Assembly: GCA_028583605.1 (NCBI GenBank)
Contig: CM053328.1
Span: forward strand, 3,951,304 to 4,015,303
DNA: 64,000 nt
Source: Dastarcus helophoroides
Lineage: Eukaryota; Arthropoda; Insecta; Coleoptera; Bothrideridae
Reading direction: 5' to 3'
Part shown: in pieces, positions 49,894-62,900 of the stretch
Numbering within the stretch: position 1 is the stretch's first letter
Layout of the letters: every line of letters begins with the position of its first letter
The notes under the pieces: model-generated
What the model saw: only the letters and a program-made list of their open reading frames with translations
The model's database searches: none
Told to the model about the DNA's origin: nothing
Program-made: the position numbers and the translations under genes

Positions 49894-52409
49894 ATGTGTT
49901 AGAAGAGTATTAACTTGGGCCGGTAATTGTGGAATAAGGATGAACTCTGAAAAAGGACAAGCTAGAAAGAGTACGTTTTGCCATCGGGTTCGATGTAATG
50001 GTCATGTCCAGAACTAACCAATCACGTTCATAATATTAAATTTGTCGTCGTTTTTGTCGCTTAAATGTCATTTGTGTCGAATGGCGTTTGTTTACCTTTT
50101 TATGCGTTCTACTTTTAATAAGTTTCTTGTTTTGTTTAGTTACAGTTAATCAATTTAGATAATTTATTAGGTTTAAATGATTTCGGGAAAGTGGGAAGTT
50201 TGCTAGTAATAAGTATTTCGTCCTGGTGGTGTCTTAATAATGAGGTTGATCTTACCCAGATTCTTGACTTTTAGGTTAATATGTTCCGCCGAAATTCCTT
50301 AGGGAAAAAAGGCGTTTCAACATTTCATTTATGAGAACACAAAAGGTTAGCTATTCATCTTCATAAAATAGAAAGTTATTTATGATTTTTTTTTAGAAAA
50401 ACGATTTTAATAAAGATGCAAATACAAACATAATCAGCCACATTCGTTATCGAAGGAGAGGCTCTAGGAGATAGTAAAATTATTTTCAGTATTTGGGACC
50501 TTGGGACAATGTTCAGTTTTTTAATGTCTACAACTTAATAACCAGATGTGCCTATTCTGCATTCCATTTCGAGGTTCTTTTAGGTATATCTAAAAACCCA
50601 AGAATTATTATCACCTTAAATGTACCATCTTTGCCCTCTAATGTAAGGGTGCATTTCTTGAAATTACGACATGGTAAATGTAAAATTCATTTATAATTGT
50701 AAGTTTTTTTTAGTAATATATTATTTTTTCTATATTTCTGATTTATTTCAATTTAAAAAAAAATTAGTTTTTATCTTTCACTGTATTTGTACATCATTAA
50801 TACTTTTGTAATATTTTACAGATCAGTTTATTTAAATAGTCCTAAAAATAGTAGTTTATGCAGCGGTTAAACATTTATGTTAGATCTGAAAATAATGGAT
50901 GTATAAATATTTTTCGGACAATTTTTGTAATAAAGATTACTTCCATTTTGTCGTTAATATGAAACATGCTTTAAGAGATTTAGCGTTAGTGTCGACAATA
51001 TCATACTTTCAAGCATGCGCAAATGGTCGATCCCGATGGCACGTCGATTGTCTGTCTCTATTTTCCCGGCCCTTATTTTGGACCGAATGCTCCATCCATT
51101 TATTTATATTATCTAAGGGAACCCCTGTGCTAGAACATAGAATTCAATCGACCGATTAACAGTAATGAGCATAGAGAAACTAAGAAAGAATATGAACTAC
51201 GTGCGATTCTATGGATAGCGGACACCCCTTGTGGAAAACGGAACTAATTACCATAAAAACAGAACACTGTAATGCCGGTAACACAGGAAACTATATTATC
51301 GATAGTTTCCCACACTCTTTCAAATTAAATGAAAATTCCAAGTTAAAAAGATTTTACCACATCAATAATTGGCATTAATTACGCAACGTTTGCATAATTA
51401 TTACCAATTACTGATGAGGAAAATCTTCTATACTTAAAAAAACTAGGTTGATTAATGACTTCAGTTTAAAAAAGTGTATTGAAATTTTTTAATTCTGTCA
51501 CACAAAGAGTATAAAATGCAATATTCTAAACCTAATATAATTTAATTTTTATGTATAAATTATAAGGGTTAAAATAAAAAATATATATACTTTTATAGTT
51601 TTTATTTTCAAATATAAAGAATAATAATAGAACATTTTTCAATAGTTATAGTTCAACACAACAGTTTTTGATGTGAGAAGAATATTATTTTTTTTTTCGC
51701 TGTCTTTTCTGCACCAGTAGTTTGGAAAATAAATTGTAGATATAATTAAATAAAAAAATGTATGAAAAGTCAGATTCTAATGCACCCCCTAGTGGTCGTT
51801 TGTATGTCAGAATTTGACTTCTGCCACAAATTTATCAGCAATTTCCAAATATTTCAGCAATTCATTTTTTTTTAATTTAGAGACAGGAAAAGGTAAAAAA
51901 AAATGAAATTAATAATGGAGTTCATACACACAAAAATATATCAGCACCGTTGACTTCTGAAACACATATAAAGTATTTTAATGTAAATAAAAAATAAAAT
52001 GACAAACAATAGCACAAAGTTGTAAAAAATTAACATAATGTTTATAATAACTTGTATGTACATACATTATTGTATAGTAAGTACATTTAACTTTTGATAT
52101 ACCTTTCATGTGAAAACAACTGTGTAAATGTTTGTTGGACAGACGTAAATCATTTGAAGGTTTGATTTCCCTGCAATAATACATAAAAATACACAAAACA
52201 TAAAAAAAGAATTCAAAAAAATAAACTTTAAAAACACAACATAAAAACTATAAAACAGAAAATAAATATAATATAAAATTAACAAAAACAAAACAGTTAT
52301 CCTAAACTACAGAACAATAAATAATATAAAAAAAACATAGTAATAAATTCGTTATTTATGTAAAAATTTCATTATTTTTTTGTTTCGTCTTACATCTCTT
52401 TTGTTCATT
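49894..52409. other. Intergenic repeat-rich stretch without supported genes
   Basis: It contains a segment at 51070-51130 (GAATGCTCCATCCATTTAT...) that is the approximate reverse complement of one near 49270-49315. It also holds an imperfect hairpin at 51348-51427, whose TTACCACATC...AATTACGC arm recalls the 23870 MITE. Reading frames at 50493-50696 and 50899-51159 lack recognisable domains and I do not call them. Confidence 0.4.
51348..51427. repeat. Imperfect hairpin related to the GTCCAAAG MITE
   Basis: The left arm is AAGATTTTACCACATCAATA and continues to ATTACGCAA. The right arm is its reverse complement at about 80 percent identity, ending GAGGAAAATCTT. The loop is very short. Confidence 0.6.
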
Positions 52410-54952
52410 TTATAGTCTTTTAAAAAAATTTTTAACCATAGTTTTCATCATACTCGAAATAAGCAACTCTTTTATAAAATGCTTATGAACTGAACATAAA
52501 TACCAATCAAAATTAACATTAGAAGATAAATACAACTGAAGCTTTTTATAAATATCGAATTCATGACCATGATATTTCAAAGCTGTTAGTATTAAGCCAT
52601 GTATGTGAGCAATATAAAAACACAATTGCTCAGATACATACTTAAGGCGTTTTTGATCATCAAACTCTTTAAACAGGGTAAATAAGTGATGTTCTAAAAT
52701 ATTATCACTTAAAAGAGATTTGCTGCAGTCTTCGCAAGTGAAATCTAAAACTTTTTGGTAAAAAAGCCCCCCACATATGTCAGCGCTTCCTTGTCAACAA
52801 TAGCCAAATCCCGAGGAGGCAGAACTTGTACCAAGGACTTTTTCAGGTTATCATTATCTTCTGAAAACATTTCAATTGGAGTGATAGATGGGGAAGTATC
52901 TGAGAGAAAATCAGTTAGATCTTCTAAAAGATCAAAGTCATCATCCTCGCAATTCTTTCCATAACTTCGTGGTATAATAAGCCCATTCAGAATACTAGTT
53001 TTAAGAGCACTAATAAACTGAAAAGATGATGGATTTGTGTGTGCTCTTCCATGCTGTCTTATTATACTAAAAAGATTTTCAAGTGGATCTTGATTTAAAT
53101 GTCGAGTTTGCAAGTACTGAAACCCTGCTTTTTCACAAATACTCCATACCATCAAAACTCCTTTAATCGTTTTAATTCAACCTGCTTTGCACCTTGGAGC
53201 CCTTGATGCAGATCCTGTTGTTTGATCTAAAAATTTCCAAAATTCAATTTTATTCAACATAGAATGCCAAAAAGCAACATGTTTACTCTTCTTAGTCACA
53301 CTATGCCTTAATTCCTTTCCTTCATTTCGAAAAGGTGTCGCGTTTAAAGAATCAAATAGTAAATCAATGTCTTTAAGAAATTCTGCAGTGTGGGCAGCAT
53401 TGGAAGAAATAATAGAATGCGATGCAAAAGCTTCCAGTGTAGCTGCCATTGTATGACTCAAAGTTTTAGCTGCAATGGAAACTTTCATTTTTAAGTGTGA
53501 GTTAGGAAGATCCAAATATTCCCTTTTGATTTTATGTAACATTTGGAATCTACTTTTACTATCAATTTCATAACACTGAACTATGTGGTCCCACTGGGCA
53601 ATCTTACCATCCTCAAATTGAATGTTATAATTTTTTAAAGCATTTCTTGTATTTTTAAAAGATGTGGGATATCATGCAGTACTACAATTTTTTGATGGTT
53701 TACCATAAAAAAGTATCTGATTTGTCAGTCTATTTATTGCTTAAAAGCAGCTGCATTTGTAGTTCCTTGATCTGATACACAACATACAACTTTAAGACCT
53801 ATATTTTGTAATTCTTTAATAATTTCCTTTAAAATGACTTTTAAATGAGATGTTTTTATTTGATCTTTAGTAAAGTAATAGGCTAATGGTTGCTTCCATT
53901 TTTTCCTTAATCCTGAAATCATAAAAACTAAAGCATGGTTAGCCATTTCATTAAAACGTAATGATTTACCTAGATCAACATAGCCAATTACTTTAGGCAA
54001 GGTATGGTCATAATTTAAATCATATGATAAAGACATCTCATCGAACATTAAACAACAAAATTTATCTAAGGATTTCATTTTCTTTACCCTTTGCTTCAAT
54101 TTTTTAAAAACATGCTGATTAATTCCAGTATCAAAATTCACAGATCGAAGAACCGATTGCAGAGTAGAAATACTTGGTAATTTGAAACATCTTTACAAAA
54201 ATCAGTAGCTCCGGGGACCACGTTTATAAAATGCTAACGCAAATGCTTTGTCTTGAGGAGACCAACATTGACCATGCAATTTTAAGGAACAATTTCTAAA
54301 TTGAGATTTAATAAATTGAACACCACAATTACTTATAGCTTGTTCAAGTTGTCTGAATAATTTTGTAGAAGATATAGAAGCTGCAGTTTGCAATTTATTT
54401 TTGGACTTTCTAATACGTCCTTTTAGGTTTAAAATTTGTTGTTTTTGAAATTTTGAAATATCATACAGATATTTCTTACGAGGTGTCAATTGGTTGCTGC
54501 GAATAACACCAATACTAGCCAACAAACCACCACTACTAGAAGAAGCTACATTAATTGATGTATTGCAAGCTGGAGCTTCCTGGAAAGTTAATGAGCTGTC
54601 AAAATTTAATTTTCTTTTTGCTGATACTATAACATCTGAAGATATATTCTCGTTAAGAGTAACATTATTTTCGGAAGCGCTCAAAGCTAAATTTGGAACA
54701 GCAAATTTATTTAATCTTATTTTTAATGTACTCGTAAAATCCTTTAATTGAAAGTGGTCCTCACAAATTCGTCTAAAATAACTATACTCAAAATTTGGAA
54801 AATGTTCTTTTATTTTATTTATCCAGGAGGAGCACAGATTTTGGCTTAATGGAAATTTAAAAAAATGCTTACCCTTTTGTTTATTTCCAAGTTCAATATA
54901 TATTGTTGCAATTTGGTATGCCACAAGCGTTAGTAGGCTTGAGGGATGTCAT
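52410..54952 (-). pseudogene. Decayed P-element/THAP9-type transposase
   Basis: Read on the minus strand from ATG at 54952. A THAP zinc-finger start (ACGIPNC) is separated by one frame change at an AT run from GKHFFKFP and RRICEDHF. A coiled segment follows (LKGRIRKSKNKLQ), then the transposase region with WSPQDKAFALAFYKRGPRSY, an RNase H-like part (CLMFDEMSLS, VCCVSDQGTTNAAAF), DIPHLLK and QDPLENLFSIIRQHG. The C-terminal part (FTCEDCSKSLL to NFFKRL) follows another frame change. In-frame stops occur just after GPRSY (two) and after RCKAG (one). The order and motifs match P-element-like transposases. The element is not functional as sequenced. No terminal repeats or 8-bp target duplication could be found. 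Confidence 0.9.
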
Positions 54953-55546
54953 TCTCACAATTTTTGATGTTATTATTTAAACTTGTTAATTCACTTACCT
55001 AGAAACGCATTAAAAAATTAAATTCTACATTTAAAGTTATTTGAAATGGTCTTAAACAGACAATTTCAAACAACAAATTCAGCTCAGTTAATTACTGATT
55101 CCACGTATTGTAAATACATGATTGATAATGAACTCGAGTTTTACTTCAGTTTTATATTGCTCATTAGTTACTTACCTCAAATTCGTTTTTAAACGTTAAT
55201 TATCTTACGGGAACAAACAACCGGCGTCCATTTATAAAGTAAACAAAGGAATAACGAATCTGCGTCAATCGTGTTGCGTTGTATTACAGAGGGAATGAGA
55301 GCATCATACTATTAGTTCTAGTGTCATGAAGTGAGAGGGAATGCTATATTAGTTCATTCTTCCGCACATCGGGGCGCCACAAACACACTTCTTCTTTCTT
55401 CTATTTACTAAATGGTCTTTTCCTGTATAGTCTCTGGTAATGAGCTTTGTCTATGATTCTGACTGATTTTAGGTTATAATTTGTCCTTGGTCGTAACTGT
55501 GTAAATGTTATGATAAAACTCGTTTAAAAACATTAAAAATTAGAAA
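54953..55546. other. Region between the transposase relic and the PIG-Q gene
   Basis: It holds two minus-strand splice-donor-like sites: CTAG|GTAAGT near 54995 and GAG|GTAAGT near 55175. Two similar GAGGGAATG...ATTAGTTC segments lie at 55290-55360. The PIG-Q promoter and 5' leader should be here, but no TATA box or other element stands out. Confidence 0.4.
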
Positions 55547-58173
55547 ATGAATAGCCAGCGAGTTCTGTTTATATTCATTCCCAACACCATGGAAAATAAT
55601 AAATGCGGTGTTTTGGAAGGTTTCCACAAAATATACGAAGACAGTGAAGCTTTTTTTATAACAAACGAAAAAGTTTTAAAAACCTCTTCAAAATGCATCG
55701 GTTACATTAACAACAATTCTAGTCATAACAAAGTGAATGAGAAAAGACTGCATTTTAATTCAATTACTTCAAGAATAACAGTAATGAGTAATAGTGGCAC
55801 AAGTAATTCATCTATTGTAAAAATATGTTATGATTACAAATCGTTTATTAATTCACATGCATTGGATGATAACGTTCACGAGTATGGAAAGCATTTTCAA
55901 GATTTAATCGGGTTTTTAAAGAGCGAGCATCAAGGTAAAATAACATCGAATAACCATAGGCACGTCTCTGCAATCTTCATGTGGCTGCTGTATCAGATTT
56001 TTGATCTATTTTTGAAGGTAATCTGCCATAAATGTAATATTCTATAACCAAATCCATTTTTTTATAAATTTGCACGCGTAACATCATTTGGAGACCCCAA
56101 AATATAATCCGGTGTTGTGTACGTTCTTTTCAATGCAGCTTAGTCTTCTCATAAACTAAGACGCAAATCGAGTCAGGTAGAAAGGGTAAACTATGATGTT
56201 AAACTATGTTATGTTTAATTAGGATAATATTTTGTTATAAATTTTGATGAAATTGATCAACGATTTAAAATTTATTCACATTATCGTGTAACATGTAAAA
56301 TCACTATTACGATTGATTGGAGAGCAAATGACTGACACTTTGCTCTAGACCCTAACTGGCTAACTGCAGTGTACAACTCAAAGTTTAAAAAACAAAATTT
56401 TAGAAACTTCTCCTTTTTTCTTGAAATTTTAATGTCAAATTTAATCAAATTCTTTTTAAAAGTTAATTTTAAACTGTAACGGCGATCAATTTTATTTTAC
56501 GATTAAATTGTTTATTTTTATATTTTTCTTTTCGAAATTAATACTTTTCTTAAATTGACATTTCAGTTGGTTAATTTTTCAACTGTGGACAAAGTCCCTA
56601 AAGCACTGAGATTTGTTCGGGGCTGTTTAGAGGCAAAATTCTCGATTCGTCTACAGACAGTCGCGCGATTTTGTCTACGAGTTGTACTAGTCTTAAGATT
56701 TTCAACATTTAATTAGAAATTTTATTTTTTACTTTGACTTGAATGTGTTGGTTTAAATCCAAAATTTTGAAAAAAAATTATAATTAGACCATTTTCCTAA
56801 CGTTTCAAACTTTATAAAATCCCCAAACCTGTTAAAATCGTGTAATATTCCTCAAAATTATAAAATCTTTTAAATTAGGATTTTCCAGAAATTTTACGTT
56901 GTATGTATTTACGCATTTTTTAGAGTTCACCACCCCTCGATGCCCACTGACTGTTAGAGTTTTAGTCATTTTAGTTTTAAATCCCCAGATATGTACCTCG
57001 TTGAACATTTCCAAATATTCGGCAACTCTGTCGCACATACAAGAGAACATATCGACGTTTTTGTGGGTTTTATCCAATTTGAAATATAGACAATTGTCGC
57101 CGAAAATTGGCAACACTCTCTTCGCCAAAGTCATCGATGTGATCGTCGGACTCTACATTCTGGCATTCTTCATTGAATATGAAACGCAAATTTTGATTTT
57201 TATTGAGGAGATTGGGGAGGTAATAACTGAACAAATGATAATTAAATTTAAAGAAAAAAATGATAATTAAACATAATGTAATAATAGTTTTATTTTTTAG
57301 ATTACAATTCATAGTATTAAGGAACTACTGTCGTATCTGATGGGCTCACCGATCGGATTAAAACTCAATCATGCATTTAATAATGCCTTGGGTTCATTCT
57401 TTTTTTATCACATCAGATTGTGGCGAGTGTTTCTTCATGGAATGCATCCGTTTTTAATTCAGTATTTCCGCCTGCTGCTGATACCGGGTCTATTTGGTAT
57501 ATCTTTTCAAATCGCTATGCTGATAGACCTATTATCCTTCGCTACGTTCCATGTCTATTGCATCTACATATACGCGGCAAAGTATGTGTGAATAATATAA
57601 ATAAAATTTAGATAAACAATCAGATATTTTGTAGACTGTTTCAACTACAGGCTCTTAGCATCGTTTCATTGTGGCGCCTATTCATTGGTAGAAAATACAA
57701 CCCTTTAAGAGAGCGGGTAGATTCGTGTGAATATGGCCAACATCAACTCTTTATTGGTACCTTGGGGTTTACGATTTTGCTTATTTCTGTTACCGACGAC
57801 CACAATGTATTATGTAGTTTTCGCAACCGTGAGTGTATTCCTTCGTTTGTATCATTTATAAAAGTGATATTACTTCCAGCTCAGGATAATTTTCGTGTTG
57901 GTTGAAACATTGCTAGTAAAAGTCAAACACTTTATTAATTGCATGCCCTTTTACATCGTACTATTGTGGCTTTTTAACGCGTCAAGCTTGTCAGGTAAGA
58001 GTACGGTTTCGTTGGCACTATTTGCTTAATTTTTTATTTTAGGAACCTTGAATTTAGAGTGGAAATGTATAGAAAATGACCCCAATGTGGAAATCAGGGC
58101 GAAACTTGAATGTTTACCTTTGACTACTGGAATAGAGAAATTTAGTACAAGATATGTCCAAGGTGGTGCTTGA
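55547..58173 (+). CDS. PIGQ: Phosphatidylinositol N-acetylglucosaminyltransferase subunit Q (PIG-Q/Gpi1)
   Basis: Six exons: 55547-56017, 56926-57219, 57301-57581, 57635-57828, 57880-57994 and 58043-58173 (stop TGA). All borders are AG/GT and phases agree. PIG-Q is an ER membrane component of the GlcNAc-transferase complex that makes GlcNAc-phosphatidylinositol, the first step of GPI-anchor synthesis. Diagnostic family stretches are [57 protein letters not shown] and [12 protein letters not shown]. Near 57780 one extra base interrupts the frame; skipping it gives the family's LFLLPTT wording and then MYYVVFAT. The product is about 494 residues, somewhat shorter than vertebrate forms. The N-terminal exon is poorly conserved, and its join at 56926 is the least certain. 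AATAAA occurs shortly after the stop. Confidence 0.92.
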
Positions 58174-58796
58174 GAATAAACTTATCGATAATCAGTTGTT
58201 TCTTTTTCTGATGCTGAAATAAAAGCAAATTATGGACCAATTCCTCTAGTGACTTAAATTAAAAACAGTATATTCTTTATTTTTGTCAGCTATCATGAGG
58301 TGATGTTTTAAGAATTTAGATATTACGTAATCATATTTCAAAAAATGTTTCAGAATATTGTTAACTTTCATTACTAAAAATTTAAATATTATCTTAAATA
58401 AATTAAAAATAGGTTAATTAAAGACTAGATATGACAAAAAGTAAACTTTATTAATCAATAGGGATTACAAAATGAAATAATCCATTCCTTGACTGAGATT
58501 ATATAAATTAAAAAAATAATAAGTTTCTTAATTTGCATCACAACATATGATGCAAAAAAGCCGATTCGTCACAGAATATTTACATTTGCGTATTAAGAAA
58601 GCATTTATCTATACAACACACTAATACAATTATTTACAAGTATTTAAAGGAATGACTGACCATATCAGACTTCATTGTAAAAATGAAACTGGTAAATAAA
58701 ATTGACTTCAGGAGGGTAAAAGGAGTGATTAAAAATTCAGTCATGTTAAAAACGTAATACTGATATTAGTCAGTTAAACCTTCGACTAAATACATA
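58174..58796. other. Convergent 3' region between PIG-Q and the small minus-strand gene
   Basis: AT-rich, 623 bp. AATAAA motifs for PIG-Q lie at about 58175 and 58216. TTTATT motifs on the plus strand could serve the minus-strand gene. Nothing else is seen. Confidence 0.5.
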
Positions 58797-59091
58797 TTAT
58801 TTAGAGAGACCATGGATGCTATTTGTTGGACTGTTTTTCGCCGCGGCTGCGGCAGCAGCAGCTTTACGACTTCTAGAAACAAAACAATTAATTGTTTAAT
58901 TGAGGAACAAACACGTCTTACTACCTATGTAATTCTCTAAATTCGTTCCTGGAGGCTTCCAAATGGCGATCCAAACCCTGAAAAGAGCCACCAAAGGTTC
59001 TAATACTGGTTAATCCTTTAACTCGAGCGAAAAATGACAGCATTACTTCCAAAAGCCCTAGACTCCAAAAGTGTTGCGTCACGGCCGCCAT
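58797..59091 (-). CDS. Uncharacterised 80-residue protein, two exons
   Basis: ATG at 59091-59089 in an AAAATGG context. Exon 1 is 59091-58925, ending CATAG|GTAGTA. A 52-bp intron follows, with acceptor TTTCTAG. Exon 2 is 58872-58797, ending in TAA. The product starts MAAVTQHFWSLGLLEVMLSF, passes through RTFGGSFQGLDRHLEASRN and ends RKAAAAAAAAKNSPTNSIHG plus LSK. The N-terminal half is amphipathic to hydrophobic, the middle is charged and the tail has an eight-alanine run. A mitochondrial or small membrane-associated role is possible, but I do not recognise the family. Clean splice signals and a good start context support reality. Confidence 0.6.
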
Positions 59092-59989
59092 TTTAATCGA
59101 GGTAAATCAAGGTTCGCTTACTAATCACTTAACACGCGAACATTACGGTCAATCTGGTTTAAAATATTTATTTTCATAAAATTGTTCGTCGACTTTTTCA
59201 TCTTGGATTGATAACTTTAAATTGAAATAGACATGAGGATGACAAAAAAAGATTTCGGATTTGAGTTTGGCCATAAATGTAACCAGTTACAAGGTCCATA
59301 ACTTTCTTGTATTATTGGTTGCATAACAACATCCGTTAAATACAAGCTCCTTCAGCATGACATGCGTTTAGATGTCATAACAATGTCATTCTCTAATGAA
59401 ACAGTCGAACGCGAATATTTAATTCAAATGAATACAGTGTGGAACTCACTTTGGGAAACCACAAGGATGGCGACAGTAATGCCAACACTTTGGAGTCGAC
59501 CGTTCAAAACTGATGAATTCGTTTACCATAAAAGCAAAATCAACAAAAACTAACCTCAAAGCCCCTAACTAGTCCGATAGAGGTTCGGGACAGTTTGAAC
59601 ATTTATACCTCCCACAATTTGAACAAAGGAAACGAGAAAGCTGCAAGGAACACAAATCTAACACATGCAGAAATTATATGTATAAAAAAAAAACCGAAGC
59701 GCCATCTATCTACGTTACCCCAGATTGCCATCAGTGGCGACTTACCCCTACTTTTCTGAATAAGATCGTTGACGATAGTTCAAAGCCATTAACCTTGAAT
59801 GCTGGTGAGAGTGGAGTTCCGAAACTTGGCTGGTTGACTGTCTCGCCTGAAATTATATCCAAATATTACACGTTTACCAACGGATTCTGACAATGGCAGG
59901 CAAGTGAAAGGAATCAGGCACGAAAAAAAATCACGATTTCGAAAAAATCTTATAGAAATATCACATAGCCCATGTCTTCCCAACCAGAG
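59092..59989. other. Upstream region of the small gene, no supported gene
   Basis: The presumed promoter of the minus-strand gene lies in the first few hundred bases. Reading frames at 59362-59553 and 59678-59890 have no recognisable domain. A segment at 59467-59500 on the plus strand resembles the start of the small gene (ATGGCG...CAACACTTTGGAGTC). Confidence 0.4.
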
Positions 59990-62900
59990 GTGGCATCTCC
60001 CTGGGGGTACGGGGGTAAAAAAAATCAAAAGGGGACCTAATATGATCGAAATTATTTCACAATTTCTAGTTTTTCAAACTATCTACATTTTCAAAACTTC
60101 TACCATTTCAAAATTTCCATTTTTTCAAAACTACTACTTATTAACTTGTTTAAAATTTAGTTCTTTCGAGAAATATTTTTTTTCAAACTATCTACTTTTT
60201 CAAAATTTTGTATTTTCGAAAAATGTCGACCATTTTAAAAATTTGACTTTTTGAAAATTTCGTCTTTTTTTCAAAACTTTAATTTTTTCTCTCAAACTAC
60301 CTACTTCCCCATAACTTCTACTTTTTCAACATTTTCAAATTTTTAAAATGGTGAACATTTGACTTCTTTTGACGTTTGAAAATGTCGACATTTTTTCAAA
60401 ACTTTCGACTTTTTCACTCAAACGATCTACTTTTTCAATATTTTCGAAAAATGGCGCCTATTTTAAAAAATTAACTTTTTGAAAATTTCGACTTTTTCAA
60501 ACTATTTACTTTTTCAAAATTTCTACTTTTTCAAACTATTTACTTACTTTTTTTTAAAACTTCGACTTTTTTGAAAATTTGGAATTTTTTGAATGGTTGG
60601 TTTGTTTTTTCAAAATTTGTTTTTTTTTAAATTTCGCCTTATTTTCAAATATCGCCTTATTTTCAAATATCGCCTTATTTTCAAATATTGCCTTATTTTC
60701 AAATTTCGGCTTTCTCAAAAAGTTCGACCTTTTTTTGAAAATTAGGCCATTTTTCAAAAATTTCGATTTTTTTTTGAAAATGTAAGCTTTCTTAATAATT
60801 TCGAAATTTTTTCAAAATGTCAACTTTTTTAAATTTCCGACTTTTTCAAGATGTTGACAAAATTTCGAAATTTTTGACATTAAATTTCGACATTTTTACA
60901 AAATTACAAATTATTTGAAAATTCCGCTTTTTATTCAAAATTTCAGCTTTTTTTTAAATTTCGACTGTTTCTGCAATTTCGATTTCATCATTTTTCGATA
61001 TTTTTTTCAAAATTTGGCCAATTTGGAATTTTTCAACTATTTTTAAGAATTTTGACTTTTTGAGATTTTCGGTCATTTTTCTAAATTATAACTTTTTTAA
61101 AAATTAAGAATTTTTTCAAAACCTTCGATCTGTTTTAAAAAAATTCACTTTTTTGAAAATAGTAACCTTTTCAAAATTCCCAATTTTTCAAAATTTCGAC
61201 TTTTAATCACTTTCATTTCAAATTTAGTTTTCTCCCAAAAATTTGGGCTTTTTTCAAAATTTCGAATTATTTTGAGTTTTGTTTTTTAAAAAATTTCAGT
61301 TTTTTCTTAAATTGTGACTTTTTTAGAATTTTGGAATTTTTTGAGAGTAGATTTTTCAAAAGTTTGTCTTTTTTAAAATTTTTGTCGTCTATTTTGACTA
61401 AAAATCACGATTTTTTTTTCAAAATTTCGACTTTCTTTGAACATTTTGATTTTTTTTTAAAATTTAACTTTTTATGAAAATTTCCACTTTTTTTCAAAAT
61501 GTTGCCATCTTTGAAATTTACAACAATTCAAAATTTCGACTTTCTTCGAACATTTTGATTTCTTTTTTGAAAATTTAACTTTTTTATGAAAATGAAATGA
61601 AAATTTCCACTTTTTTCAAAATTTTGCCATCTTTGAAATTTTCAACTATTCAAAATTTCGACTTTTTTAAAAATCACGAATTTTTCTAAAATTTCGACCT
61701 TTTTAAAAAAGTCAACTTTTTTTGAAGATCTTAACTTTTTCCAAAAATTGATTGAAAATTTTCACTTTTTAAATTGAATTCTTTTTTCAAAATTTTTTTG
61801 ATTTTCTTTGAATATTTCGGCTTTTGATAATTTTGAAAATTATTCAAAATTTTCGAATTACTTAGTTTTGATTTTTAAAAAAATTGAAATTTTTTTAAAG
61901 AACTGCGCTGCACCAGTTTTTTCAATTTTGAAATTTTTTTAAAAATTTATATTTTTCCAAATTTCTTCTATTTTAAACATTTTACTTTTTGCAGTTTTTC
62001 ACGTCAAGATTGTGAATTTATTATAACACGATTTTTTGCATAATTTCGACTGTTTCTGCAATTTCGATTTTATCATTTTTTGACATTTTTTTCAAAATTT
62101 GGCCAATATTGAAATTTTCGACCCTTTTTAAGAATTTCCATTTTTGAAATTTTCGATCATTTTTCAAAATTTCAACCTTTTTAAAAATTACGAATGTTTT
62201 CAATTCGACCTATTTTTAAAAAAATCACTTTTTTGAAAATTTTAACTTTTTCAAAATTCCCAATTTTTCGAAATTTCGACTTTAACAATTTTCACTTTCA
62301 TTTCAAATTTATTCTTCCCAAAAATTTGAGCTTATTTAAAAATTTCGACAATTTGAAACTTTTTAAAATTTTTTCAAAATTTCGAATTATTTTGAAAGTT
62401 TTGGTTTTTAAAAAATTTCAGTTTTTTCTTAAATTGTACCTTTTTTTAGAATTTTTTGAAAGTTGATTTTTTAAAATTTTGCCTTTTTTAAAATTTTTGT
62501 CGTCTATTTTGATTAAAAATCACGATTTTTTTTTTTCCAAAATTTCGACTTTCTTTGAACATTTTATTTTTTTTTTGAAAATTTTACTTTTTATGAAAAT
62601 TTGCACTTTTTTGGGCTTTTTTAAAAATTTCGACAATTTCAAACTTGTTGAAAATTTTCAAAATTTCGAATTATTTTGAAAGTTGTTTTCCAAAAAATTT
62701 CATTTTTTTAAATGGCGCAATTTTATACAATTTTGGAATTTTTTGAAGTATGTTGATTTTTCATAATTTCGTCTTTTGAAATTTTTTTCGTCAATATTTT
62801 GACTAAAAATCACGATTTTTTTTCAAAATTTCGACTTTCTTCGAACATTTTGATTTCTTTTTTGAAAATTTAACTTTTTTATGAAAATGAAATGAAAATT

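Noticed and set aside
50493..50696. Possible exon beginning after TTTTCAG with 67 codons
   Set aside because: An acceptor-like site exists, but no compatible donor, partner exon or recognisable domain was found; phase does not fit the exon at 47391-47560.
54990..55185. Minus-strand GTAAGT sites read as a spliced host gene upstream of the transposase
   Set aside because: Donor-like sites alone do not define exons, and the downstream frame is a broken transposase.
51180..55420. Terminal inverted repeats and 8-bp duplication for the P-like element
   Set aside because: I compared both flanks and found no convincing inverted pair; the ends may be lost or lie beyond nested insertions.
59678..59890. 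70-codon plus-strand frame near the window end
   Set aside because: No domain, splice support or good start context; I cannot tell it from chance.
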